Shown: positions 1 to 7,118, numbered from the stretch's first letter. The stretch: DNA of 9,547 nt from Candidatus Colwellbacteria bacterium RIFCSPHIGHO2_02_FULL_45_17 (GCA_001817685.1 MHIV01000008.1:1-9547), one strand, 5' to 3'. Notes: generated by a model not told the origin, from the sequence alone. Program-made: numbers and translations.

Positions 1-234
1 TGGCCCGCCTGCAATGGCGAAATATGTACCTCGACGCGCAGTTTCTTTCACCGCGAGCGCAATACTGTGAAGCTCCCCTTCTCTATATAAACCGAAGCGA
101 AAGATTTTTTTCCCAAGATTCCTATGGAACTCGCCCCAATTCCAGGATTGCAAAAAGTTTACCGCGGGTTCTCTTTTTACAAATTCTTCCCACTCTTTCC
201 TATCACTAACTAAACGAACTTTCCAATCCTCCAT
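1..234 (-). CDS. FemAB-like peptidoglycan bridge acyltransferase, N-terminal fragment
   Basis: This is the first 78 codons of a gene that runs off the left edge of the window. The fragment has a motif FLQSWNWGEF (residues 27-36) followed by a conserved G41, a basic/aromatic strand (KKIFRFGLY) and a G-G-P at residues 76-78. This is the typical start of the first GNAT-like domain of FemA/FemB/FemX proteins, which use aminoacyl-tRNA to add amino acids to lipid II or the peptidoglycan stem peptide. The ATG at 232-234 lies one base after the TGA of the aminotransferase gene, so it is probably translated by coupling; there is only a weak purine stretch ahead of it. The neighbouring Mur ligase-like gene fits a cell-wall role. 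Family assignment rests on the N-terminal pattern only, because the catalytic part is outside the window; a related GNAT-fold protein of other function cannot be excluded. Confidence 0.72.
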   Translation of the reverse strand, partial: MEDWKVRLVSDRKEWEEFVKREPAVNFLQSWNWGEFHRNLGKKIFRFGLYREGELHSIALAVKETARRGTYFAIAGGP

Positions 235-235
235 C

Positions 236-1435
236 TCACTTATCCAAATACTGATTGACGACTTTGGAGATTCTCATCGCATCTCTCTCTCGCACTTCTT
301 TGTGTGTCGGGAGGTTCACAATGTGTATAGCAAGTTCCTCCGCATTTGGTGTTGTTCCGTTTTTATAAACGCTCGACACCGACAACGTCCCGCAATCTAC
401 CGCGGCGCGATACCATCTATCCCAGATATGAATACCTTTTTTATCCATGAGCCGCAGTAATTCTGCGGGCTTATCTACTCTCAATGCGAAGCGTAGATTT
501 GAGCCGTGCTCTATGTCGCTCTGAGATGTAATTATGGAACTTTTGTCTTGTATTTCTTGGTAGTAAATTTCTGCAATCTTTTTTCGGTGCCGGAGAGTAT
601 TCTTTAATTTCCCGAGTTCGCTTAGCGCAAGGCTGGCGTGCTCCTCTGGCATCAACGTCACATTCTTCGTCGGACTTCCTGTGGCCGATGTAACAAGTCC
701 GAGTTTTCTTGAAATTCTTAATATTAAAGGTCCGAGAAGAATTTTATATGTCTTTCGAACTTTCCACGCAGTGAGTGGATAGAGCATATCTTTGACGATT
801 ATCGCTTTTCTCACGGTGTCAGTAACTTTGATCTCACGCGCACCCTCTCGTCTTAAAATAACTGCGCCCCCCGAGACGGCATCCACCACCTTGCCTCTCC
901 CGAAAGAGAGTACGACAGCATCGCCGTAGGTCCCGAGTGAGGTGCCTTTCTCGTCGGTCGCGCCCAGGCTCTGTGCCAAATCTTCGATAAGCAGAAGTTT
1001 ATTTTCTTCACACCATTCCTTTATTTGGCTAATTCCAATCGGGGAGCCGAGAGTATACTGCACCAAAACCGCCTTGGCTTTTGTCGTATTCTTGTGAGCG
1101 TTTTTTAAAGAGTCGAGCGTCACATTCAAATTATTCTTTCCAACGTCAACAAATACCGGGGTAGCTCCAGTACGAAGTACTGCTTGCTCAATCGCATAAC
1201 AAGTGAATCCCTGTATTAATACTTCGTCGCCGCTCTCTATACCATACGACTTCAATGCGAACTCAATCGCATCGCGTCCCTTATAAAAAAGATGCGTCTT
1301 GCCTCCAAACATTTTTTCGAGCTCGGCTGTGAGTCTCTGCGGAGCCTCTCGGTCGCTATGAATTAACTCACTTAGCGCGTGCGTCACAAAAGAGAAGTCG
1401 TAGCTTGATCCGAGACTATTGAAGATAGGTTTCAT
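236..1435 (-). CDS. DegT/DnrJ/EryC1/StrS-family PLP-dependent aminotransferase
   Basis: This is a fold-type I PLP enzyme of the sugar-aminotransferase (DegT) family, which usually transfers an amino group from glutamate to a nucleotide-linked keto-sugar. Counting from the ATG at 1435, the cofactor motif IEDLAQSLGA contains D152 and Q155, and SFGRGKVVDAVSGGA carries the probable Schiff-base lysine K182, in the spacing usual for the family. The FYKGRDAIEFAL segment near residue 50 corresponds to the phosphate-binding N-terminal loop. The length (399 aa) is normal. The frame also opens 18 nt earlier with a TTG at 1453, preceded closely by GAGGGA; I prefer the ATG because the protein sequence starts naturally at MKPIFNSLG. 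Either start overlaps the 3' end of the Mur ligase gene (20 or 38 nt), which suggests coupling. The adjacent FemAB-like and Mur-like genes point to an amino sugar or modified wall polymer. The actual substrate cannot be told from sequence. Confidence 0.88.
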   Translation of the reverse strand: MKPIFNSLGSSYDFSFVTHALSELIHSDREAPQRLTAELEKMFGGKTHLFYKGRDAIEFALKSYGIESGDEVLIQGFTCYAIEQAVLRTGATPVFVDVGKNNLNVTLDSLKNAHKNTTKAKAVLVQYTLGSPIGISQIKEWCEENKLLLIEDLAQSLGATDEKGTSLGTYGDAVVLSFGRGKVVDAVSGGAVILRREGAREIKVTDTVRKAIIVKDMLYPLTAWKVRKTYKILLGPLILRISRKLGLVTSATGSPTKNVTLMPEEHASLALSELGKLKNTLRHRKKIAEIYYQEIQDKSSIITSQSDIEHGSNLRFALRVDKPAELLRLMDKKGIHIWDRWYRAAVDCGTLSVSSVYKNGTTPNAEELAIHIVNLPTHKEVRERDAMRISKVVNQYLDK

Positions 1436-2882
1436 AAATCGATTTCGGCACAAATCCCTCGACTAAGACTATTGTATCGCCGCTAAGCTCCTTTAGTTTT
1501 TTCTCGACCGCGCTGTGCCCAAAGAATAAGTCCTCGTGGAATGTTTCGAGAAACTCGTCTTGGCCCTCGCTGCCCACATAAGCAACTTCGTCAGCAACAG
1601 CATGAGCGGCGGCCGACAAATCTGAATGGATTTTCGCTGACTCTCCGCCCAAGTCGACTATTCCGCCGAATACAAGGAGCGCTTTTTTCGCGCCTCTTTT
1701 TTCTTTCAAGAATTTTAGAATCTCAAGCGCTGCTTTGAACCCTGCTGGGTTTGCCGTCTTTCCATCATCTATTACGAACGCCCCATTTGTTAGTCGCCGC
1801 GTCAGGATGAAATTGTCTCCCGGGTCGAATGACTCGAGCGCATCGATTATTTCTTCGTTCGTAAATCCGAATTCGTTCTGTCCTATAACGAGCGCCGCCC
1901 TGACTGCACCTATATAGTGCGTACCCACAAGTCGAGTCTGTACCAGCCTCCCCTCCCACTTGAATTTCAATTGCCCCTCGTTGTTTAAACCGACGTTGCT
2001 AATTTTTATTGTACTGTCCTTACCGCTGTAAGCGATTGGATTTTCTACACCGCCTACTTCGCAGATTTCCTTCGTGCCAGGGTCATCTCCGTTATAAAAC
2101 ACGCGGGATTTATCAGCGAGAGCTTTTATAAGTTCGCTTTTTGCCGCGATTATATTTTCCAAACTGCCAAAAATTCCCATATGCTGGGGCGTAAGCCCAG
2201 TAATCACGGCGCTGGAGGGCTTTATAAACTTGGCTAGAGCCCTGATTTCCCCCTTCCTGTAGGCTCCGTATTCGAGGACAATTACCTGTTGCCCCCTGTA
2301 GTTCCCGACTATCGATTTAGCTACCGAGTATCTCTTATTGTACGACTTAGGTGTTGTGAAAACTTTGAGTTTCGTTCGAAGTACATGAGAGATAATCAGC
2401 TTTGTGGAAGTTTTTCCATAGCTTCCAGTAATACCTACTACCGTCGGCGAGTGTTTTTTAATCATTTTTCTCGCCTTCATCAGCACAGCAAGCGTTATTA
2501 TCTCAGAGACAATTTGTGACGGAAGTATAGAAACAGAGACAATTATCGGCAGAATTAAATGGAAAACAACGAGTGATGCCAAAAGCTTCGGCGCGCTTGA
2601 TGAAAATGGGACCACGAATCCTGCTATGAGGATAACAAAACCAATAAAACCCACGAAGACTATCCTTCTAGTAACGGCAGGGCGTTTTAGGCCCGCGCGC
2701 GAGAAATCCCTCCTGTTCGGCAAAACACGTATTAAGTCCTGTCGCCCTTCGCGTGACATAAGAAACAGCCACAGGCGATCCCACCTATATTCTTTCTGCT
2801 GGAGAGTGGCGAGCCACCTGCTCCATCTAATCAGGATCATCGGTGCAAGAACAAACAAAAGTATCTTCGCAATGAGTATCAT
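1416..2882 (-). CDS. Membrane-anchored Mur ligase-like (MurF-related) protein
   Basis: This 488-aa protein is an ATP-dependent amide ligase of the Mur superfamily. A P-loop GITGSYGKTSTK (residues 150-161, K157) is followed by VLEYGAYRKGEI (E204), TPQHMGIFGS (H234) and YNGDDP (263-268), the central-domain signatures of MurF-like enzymes. The C-terminal domain has IDDGKTANPAGFKAAL, where MurF normally has DDxYNANP, and ends near LVEGFVPKSI, where MurF has a KGSR-type motif. The usual soluble N-terminal substrate domain is absent. In its place are hydrophobic segments at about residues 1-20, 73-93 and 99-120, with a possible fourth at 122-136, so the catalytic part is probably tethered to the inner face of the membrane. 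The start ATG overlaps the stop of the upstream hydrolase (ATGA). It may be the MurF of this organism or a paralogue acting on a lipid-linked or envelope substrate; the altered C-terminal motifs make the second possibility worth considering. Confidence 0.85.
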   Translation of the reverse strand: MILIAKILLFVLAPMILIRWSRWLATLQQKEYRWDRLWLFLMSREGRQDLIRVLPNRRDFSRAGLKRPAVTRRIVFVGFIGFVILIAGFVVPFSSSAPKLLASLVVFHLILPIIVSVSILPSQIVSEIITLAVLMKARKMIKKHSPTVVGITGSYGKTSTKLIISHVLRTKLKVFTTPKSYNKRYSVAKSIVGNYRGQQVIVLEYGAYRKGEIRALAKFIKPSSAVITGLTPQHMGIFGSLENIIAAKSELIKALADKSRVFYNGDDPGTKEICEVGGVENPIAYSGKDSTIKISNVGLNNEGQLKFKWEGRLVQTRLVGTHYIGAVRAALVIGQNEFGFTNEEIIDALESFDPGDNFILTRRLTNGAFVIDDGKTANPAGFKAALEILKFLKEKRGAKKALLVFGGIVDLGGESAKIHSDLSAAAHAVADEVAYVGSEGQDEFLETFHEDLFFGHSAVEKKLKELSGDTIVLVEGFVPKSIYETYLQ

Positions 2883-3571
2883 CTTAGGAACTGAGTCACA
2901 AGAACGGCGACTTCTTTGGCGTGTGTAAACTGTGGCGAGTGTCTAGCGCCACTTACAATTTTTAGTTCTGCATTCTTAATATTCTCCGCGACAAATCGCC
3001 CGTGTTTCGGCGGAGTCACTTTATCGCTCCTGCCCCAGACAACGAGAGTCGGGCAAATTATTTTAGGTAGGTCTTTCCGTATCTCATCTTTCAAAACATT
3101 ACCCATAGTTTCTCTAAGCGGTCCAGTAGCCGCAAGGTAATCCTCCGCCCCTATAAGTGTGTAGTAGGCTTTTCTTATGCGTTCGCTTTTTGCAATCGGC
3201 TTACCGAGTTTTGATAAAACGTAGAAGAATATTCGTTTTAGTCTCTTATGCAAAACTTTATCGCGCATTCCGGAATTCGCGATTAGTACGAGTTTTTTTA
3301 TTTTATCAGGGTATTGAGACGCAAAACGAATCGCTATCTGCCCTCCAAACGAGTGCCCGAGAAGTATAGCTTTTTCTTCCGCTTCTATTTCTCCTTTCAA
3401 CCAATTGACAAAATCTTGAAGTGTCCACGCCTTAGTCAACTGGACTTCGAACCCAGGCATCGAAAGAAACTTAACTTTGAATCCGGCGCTCTCCAAAAAA
3501 CCCAAAAATGACCGCCATTTCTCTCCGTCGGTATTCGGGGCCCAGCCGTGAAGAATGTAAATAGTGGGCAT
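2879..3571 (-). CDS. Alpha/beta hydrolase fold protein
   Basis: This is a small serine hydrolase of the alpha/beta fold, substrate unknown. The chosen start is the ATG at 3571 (230 aa), which puts the first beta strand (PTIYILHGW) directly after Met as in related proteins; another ATG at 3589 adds six residues and overlaps the HD gene by 17 nt. In numbering from the longer form, the oxyanion HGW is at 14-16, the nucleophile elbow GHSFGG at 78-83 (S80), the acid GRSDKVTPP at 186-194 (D189) and the catalytic histidine in GARHSP (H217). The complete triad suggests an active esterase, lipase or peptidase-like enzyme. A lid region between roughly 110 and 165 is rich in basic residues. Its stop overlaps the start of the Mur ligase-like gene by 4 nt, so the two proteins are probably made together. 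No signal peptide is visible, so it is likely cytoplasmic. Confidence 0.88.
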   Translation of the reverse strand: MPTIYILHGWAPNTDGEKWRSFLGFLESAGFKVKFLSMPGFEVQLTKAWTLQDFVNWLKGEIEAEEKAILLGHSFGGQIAIRFASQYPDKIKKLVLIANSGMRDKVLHKRLKRIFFYVLSKLGKPIAKSERIRKAYYTLIGAEDYLAATGPLRETMGNVLKDEIRKDLPKIICPTLVVWGRSDKVTPPKHGRFVAENIKNAELKIVSGARHSPQFTHAKEVAVLVTQFLR

Positions 3572-3572
3572 T

Positions 3573-4211
3573 TTAGCCGTTACCCCCATTTTCCCCTGAT
3601 TCTATAACGTCTATGGCTTTTTTATCTGGCATTTGATTTACCCACATCTCGAGAAACTTCCCGAGTTCTTTCTTGGCAATCTGGTCTTTTATCTTTGAAA
3701 TTTTCTCAAGAATCTTCGGTCCAATAAGTTCAACGTCCCACTTATCAAACGTCTTCATGTGAAATCTAAAGTGGGCAAGTTCCATATAATCTGCGATTTT
3801 TGCTATGAGCGCCTCATCTGACTCCGCCTCCATTATTTCGGAACTTAACTCGAGAAAGTGCCGTTTTTCTTTCCCGAAGAATTTCGATAGAAATTGATGA
3901 TTCTCTGATTCAAATGCCTTTGCCAGTACCTTGGCTTTTGGGTTTACGCGAGCATACGGCATAGCGATATCCCCTCCGAAAAGCTCTCCGAGGTCATGGA
4001 TTAGAGAAAATTCCAATACTTTTTCCACATCAATTTTCGCCCCAGCATCCTTTACGTGAAGAGCAATTTGCCACGCGATAAATGTAACTAGATAATGGTG
4101 CTCGGCGAGATTGCTTTGATCGCCTTGGTGTATACCGACGAGGGCGTAACCGTACTGTGGTTGGTCTCTAGTGATTTCCAACAGCTTAAACAGATCGGTG
4201 AGATTTTTCAT
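3573..4211 (-). CDS. HD-domain phosphohydrolase (YfbR/HD_3-like)
   Basis: This 212-aa protein is a probable metal-dependent phosphohydrolase. The metal ligands are visible in order: the first histidine in NLAEHHYLV (H38 or H39), the HD pair in IHDLGELFGGDI (H72, D73, with E76 and D81), and a later aspartate in KIADYMEL (D141). The AEH...HDLGE..GGD pattern is the one seen in 5'-deoxynucleotidase YfbR and the broader HD_3 group, which often dephosphorylate nucleoside monophosphates. The C-terminal 50 residues are charged and likely helical. It starts 7 nt after the leuS stop with a modest GTAGG before the ATG, and ends 1 nt before the preferred hydrolase start, so it is in the same transcription unit. 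A role in nucleotide clean-up is plausible but the substrate is inferred only from the family. Confidence 0.85.
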   Translation of the reverse strand: MKNLTDLFKLLEITRDQPQYGYALVGIHQGDQSNLAEHHYLVTFIAWQIALHVKDAGAKIDVEKVLEFSLIHDLGELFGGDIAMPYARVNPKAKVLAKAFESENHQFLSKFFGKEKRHFLELSSEIMEAESDEALIAKIADYMELAHFRFHMKTFDKWDVELIGPKILEKISKIKDQIAKKELGKFLEMWVNQMPDKKAIDVIESGENGGNG

Positions 4212-4218
4212 TGCCTAC

Positions 4219-7086
4219 TTATACCACGAAGTTTATTAATTTGTCTTTTACGAAAATTACCCGCTTGGGTTTGCCTGTAACGTATCGTTTAACAGACTCT
4301 TCAGAAAGAGCGAGCTCCTCTGCGCGCTTCTCGTTTATTCCTCTCGTGGTCTCAATCGTCGCGCGCAACTTCCCATTTACCTGGACGATTAAGCTTATCG
4401 TATCTTCAACAAGTTTCTTCTCATCGTATTTTGGCCATGCTTCCACGTGAATAGAATACTTATTGCCGAGTTTTTCCCATAGTTCTTCTGTTATAAAGGG
4501 TGCTAGTGGCGCGAGCATCAGAAGGAAAGTCTCAAGGTCTTTGCGATTTACCTCTCCCCCATCCTCAAATTTGTTAAGGATAGTCATTAGTTCTGCAATC
4601 GCAGAATTGTATCTAAGCTCAGATATACTGTCTGTGATTCTTTTAATCGATTTGTGCATCCACGAGGATACTTCTTTGACGTCTTCAGGTTCGTCCACAT
4701 TTTCTCCGAGTTTCCATACACGATCCAGAAATCTCACAGCGCCAATAAGTCCGCCGTCCTGCCAATCACCCCCTTCATACAATGGGGAAATGAATTGAAG
4801 ATATATCCTGATTGCGTCTGCGCCAAATTTGCCGATGTAGTCGTCTGGATCGATTATGTTTCCTTTCGACTTTGACATCTTGGAGCCCCTAAATGTGATA
4901 AGCCCGTTTGGTCTTAATCGGGTAAATGGTTCTTCAAAATCAACAAGGCCCATATTCTTGAGTGCCATCGTTATAAACCTCGCGTAGAGCAAATGTAGGA
5001 CGGCGTGTTCAACTCCACCGATATACATATCAACCGGGAGCCATTTCTTCACGCGCTTTTTACTAAACGCCTCTTTGCCATTTTTTGTGTCTGGATAACG
5101 GAAAAAATACCACGCCGAGTCTAGAAATGTGTCTGAAACATCTGTTTCACGACGCGCTGGACCCTTGCACTCTGGACAAGTTGTCTCGTAAAACTCTGGA
5201 TGTGACGCAAGCGGGGCTTCCGAACTTCCTTTTGGACGAAAATCGTCTATCCTTGGCAAAAGTACCGGTAGGTCTTTCTCCGGGACTGGTTGCCAGCCAG
5301 CATTCTCCCTGCCCGCCGAAGCCTTGGCGCAGGAGGAACAGTAAATCATCGGAATCGGCGGACCCCAATACCTTTGACGAGAAATTAGCCAGTCGCGTAA
5401 GTGATAATCGGTTCGTTTTTCCCCTCCGATTTGTTTTATAATTGCCCCTTTCGCTTCTTCAGAATCCATGCCATCGAATTTCTCTGAGTTAACCATCAGG
5501 CCCTTCCCTGTGTACACATTTTTTCCATCCACCAGTGCGTTCCAGGCGAAGCGGTGGCATTCCGGTAGACGGAAGCTTTCCATCTCTTTCTTGGTGAGCC
5601 AGAGCACATCGTGATTGCCTTTTTCTTCGGATGGTATTTCCTCTTTGTCCCCGTTCTCTAATTCAAAATAGAAAGAACGGAAGTGCGCGAATCTGTTTAC
5701 CCCCTTAGGGTTATGAAAAAACTTAGAGTGGGCAGGCGGTAGTTCTTTTACAAGCTTTGGGTTAAGATAGCCCGTTTCTTCTCGAATTTCCTCGATTGCT
5801 GCTTTTTCTGGAGTTTGTTCTTTCTCAACCCCTCCGGTAACGATCGTCTCCCAGTCTACCTTTTTCCATCTGAGCCCAATGTATTTATCGTCTTTCCAAT
5901 GTTTAACTATAGCCATAATCGCATCGCGCTCTATAAATGGTTCTCCTTCTCTAACAGCTGACTGCCCCTTTGAGTCTATGAAAACCGGCTCTATCACGGT
6001 TCTAATTTCTAGGTCGTTCTTTACCGCGAACTCGTGGTCACGCTCATCGTGCGCTGGAACAGCCATAATCGCACCAGTTCCATATGAAGAAAGGACATAA
6101 TCTGCAATCCACACAGGAATCTCTTTTCTTGTCGCGGGATTGACTGCTGTAATCCCCGCATCTACTCCTGTTTTTGATTTCTGTTCCGCGATTCGCTCAT
6201 TTTCCGTTTTAGAGAGTGATTTCCTGATGTATTGTTTAACTTTTTCAGATGCAGACCACCCGATATCAATCCATTTTTGTGCGAGTTCAGGCGAGATAAC
6301 AACAAACGTCGCACCGAAAATTGTGTCGGGTCGAGTTGTAAATACACTAACTGAATGTTTGTCATCTGATTGGCCGCTAATCCCACGTAGCGAAAATGCA
6401 AGAAGCGATCCCTCTGATTTTCCAATCCAGTTTCTCTGCAGAATTTTTATGTGTTCCGTCCAATCAAGACCATCCAGATTAGAGAGAAGCTTTTCTGCAT
6501 AATCAGTTATCTTGAAAAACCACTGTTCTAATTCTTTCTTGGTTACATCAGAACCGCATCTTTCGCACTTTCCATTAATCACCTGTTCATCTGCGAGCAC
6601 TGTTTTGCATGATGGGCACCAGTTGAGATTTGCTTTCTTCCTTTCTACAAGCCCCTGTTCCCACATCTTGATAAACACCCACTGTGTCCACTTGTAGTAA
6701 TTTGGGTCATACGTTTCCAGTTTCTCGTCCCAGGAGAAACCGTTGCCGATATAGCCCAATTGCCTATAGAAATTCTTTTCTGACGTTTCTGCGTGATCCA
6801 TCGGGTGTTTGCCCGTTTTTATCGCGAAGTTCTCTGAGTGAATTCCAAATCCATCAAGCCCTATCGGCTCGAAAACATCGTAGCCCTGCATCCGTTTGAA
6901 GCGACCGAAAACATCAACGCCGCTAAAAGTCCTAACACTTCCGATGTGCAATCCCTCCGCAGATGGGTATGGAAACATCATAAGGTTATAGAACGGCTTT
7001 TTCGCTTTATCCAAATCCGGCTCGTAAATACGAGTTTCTTCCCATTTTTCGCGCCACTTTTTCTCTATTTTTGCGAACGGATACAT
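4219..7086 (-). CDS. leuS: Leucyl-tRNA synthetase with internal Nudix-like domain
   Basis: This class I synthetase charges tRNA-Leu with leucine. The 955-aa protein shows the active-site motif FPYPSAEGLHIGS (residues 38-50), a zinc knuckle C157-x2-C160 / C174-x2-C177, the editing domain with TTRPDT (250-255) and YGTGAIMAVPAHDERD (335-350, D347), WLISRQRYWG (566-575), a second zinc-type site C583/C586 with C637/C640, KMSKS at 736-740, and the anticodon-binding and C-terminal regions ending in a normal VNGKLRATI...NFVV tail. Three departures stand out. A Nudix-like domain (about residues 367-524) interrupts the editing domain. The leucine-specific domain that bacterial LeuRS carries before KMSKS is absent. 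Ten extra residues follow C586. The first signature ends in Ser instead of His (HIGS). The ATG start has no clear ribosome binding site; the upstream gap is filled with a 7-nt repeat. The N-terminus (YPFAKIEKKW) matches the family, so the start is probably right. Confidence 0.97.
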   Translation of the reverse strand: MYPFAKIEKKWREKWEETRIYEPDLDKAKKPFYNLMMFPYPSAEGLHIGSVRTFSGVDVFGRFKRMQGYDVFEPIGLDGFGIHSENFAIKTGKHPMDHAETSEKNFYRQLGYIGNGFSWDEKLETYDPNYYKWTQWVFIKMWEQGLVERKKANLNWCPSCKTVLADEQVINGKCERCGSDVTKKELEQWFFKITDYAEKLLSNLDGLDWTEHIKILQRNWIGKSEGSLLAFSLRGISGQSDDKHSVSVFTTRPDTIFGATFVVISPELAQKWIDIGWSASEKVKQYIRKSLSKTENERIAEQKSKTGVDAGITAVNPATRKEIPVWIADYVLSSYGTGAIMAVPAHDERDHEFAVKNDLEIRTVIEPVFIDSKGQSAVREGEPFIERDAIMAIVKHWKDDKYIGLRWKKVDWETIVTGGVEKEQTPEKAAIEEIREETGYLNPKLVKELPPAHSKFFHNPKGVNRFAHFRSFYFELENGDKEEIPSEEKGNHDVLWLTKKEMESFRLPECHRFAWNALVDGKNVYTGKGLMVNSEKFDGMDSEEAKGAIIKQIGGEKRTDYHLRDWLISRQRYWGPPIPMIYCSSCAKASAGRENAGWQPVPEKDLPVLLPRIDDFRPKGSSEAPLASHPEFYETTCPECKGPARRETDVSDTFLDSAWYFFRYPDTKNGKEAFSKKRVKKWLPVDMYIGGVEHAVLHLLYARFITMALKNMGLVDFEEPFTRLRPNGLITFRGSKMSKSKGNIIDPDDYIGKFGADAIRIYLQFISPLYEGGDWQDGGLIGAVRFLDRVWKLGENVDEPEDVKEVSSWMHKSIKRITDSISELRYNSAIAELMTILNKFEDGGEVNRKDLETFLLMLAPLAPFITEELWEKLGNKYSIHVEAWPKYDEKKLVEDTISLIVQVNGKLRATIETTRGINEKRAEELALSEESVKRYVTGKPKRVIFVKDKLINFVV
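5299..5332 (-). repeat. Palindromic in-frame insertion element in leuS
   Basis: The DNA coding for the ten extra LeuRS residues AKASAGRENA (587-596) is largely a GC-rich palindrome. On the plus strand CTG (5309-5311) pairs with CAG (5330-5332), CGCC (5314-5317) with GGCG (5326-5329), and AA (5319-5320) with TT (5324-5325) around a GCC loop, with small bulges. In Thermus LeuRS the equivalent residues run from the zinc cysteine straight into GVVPVPEE, so about 30 nt appear to have been added without breaking the frame. The pattern resembles the Rickettsia palindromic elements that insert into genes in frame. Only one copy is in this window, so its status as a dispersed repeat is inferred. Confidence 0.6.
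5515..5988 (-). other. Nudix-like domain inserted in the LeuRS editing domain
   Basis: Residues 367-524 of LeuRS have no counterpart in E. coli or Thermus LeuRS, where the sequence passes directly from the ...VIE strand to the GxMVNSxxFDG segment. The inserted block starts IERDAIMAIVKHWKDDKY, continues with a Nudix box at residues 418-440 (5767-5835), and has further Nudix-like strands to about residue 505. Against the consensus Gx5Ex7REUxEExGU, the box here is G418, Q424 in place of E, E432-E433 in place of R-E, then E436-E437 and G439. The three glutamates that would bind metal are kept while the Arg and the first Glu are lost. The insertion stays in frame and the flanking LeuRS is intact. 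I recall the same fusion in other Patescibacteria LeuRS proteins; I could not verify this here. Whether this copy hydrolyses anything is unknown. Confidence 0.85.
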
Positions 7087-7090
7087 AAGC

Positions 7091-7118
7091 TAAATACTAC
7101 ATACTAGATACCAGATAC
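7091..7118 (-). repeat. Four-copy degenerate heptanucleotide tandem repeat in the tatD-leuS gap
   Basis: Directly after the tatD stop, the minus strand reads GTATCTG, GTATCTA, GTATGTA, GTATTTA, four units of consensus GTATNTR, followed by GCTT and the leuS ATG. The repeat fills nearly all of the 32-nt gap and occupies the place where a ribosome binding site would be expected; none is seen. It could be slipped-strand-generated filler, a spacer or a regulatory element. Confidence 0.75.

Noticed and set aside
1436..1453. Upstream TTG start for the aminotransferase adding MCRNRF
   Set aside because: It would lengthen the overlap with the Mur ligase gene to 38 nt and adds residues unlike the family start; the ATG at 1435 fits better, although the GAGGGA near the TTG keeps it possible.
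5147..5368. Minus-strand open frame containing LRQGFGGQ, in another register of leuS
   Set aside because: It lies entirely within the intact leuS frame, has no recognisable domain, and its distinctive peptide is only the alternate-frame reading of the palindromic element.
5515..5988. Nudix-like block as a separate gene or an assembly chimera within leuS
   Set aside because: The frame is continuous on both sides, the LeuRS flanks resume exactly where expected, and the block has no start, stop or ribosome binding site of its own.
7091..7118. CRISPR-like repeat in the tatD-leuS gap
   Set aside because: The unit is only 7 nt, with no spacers and no cas genes in the window.
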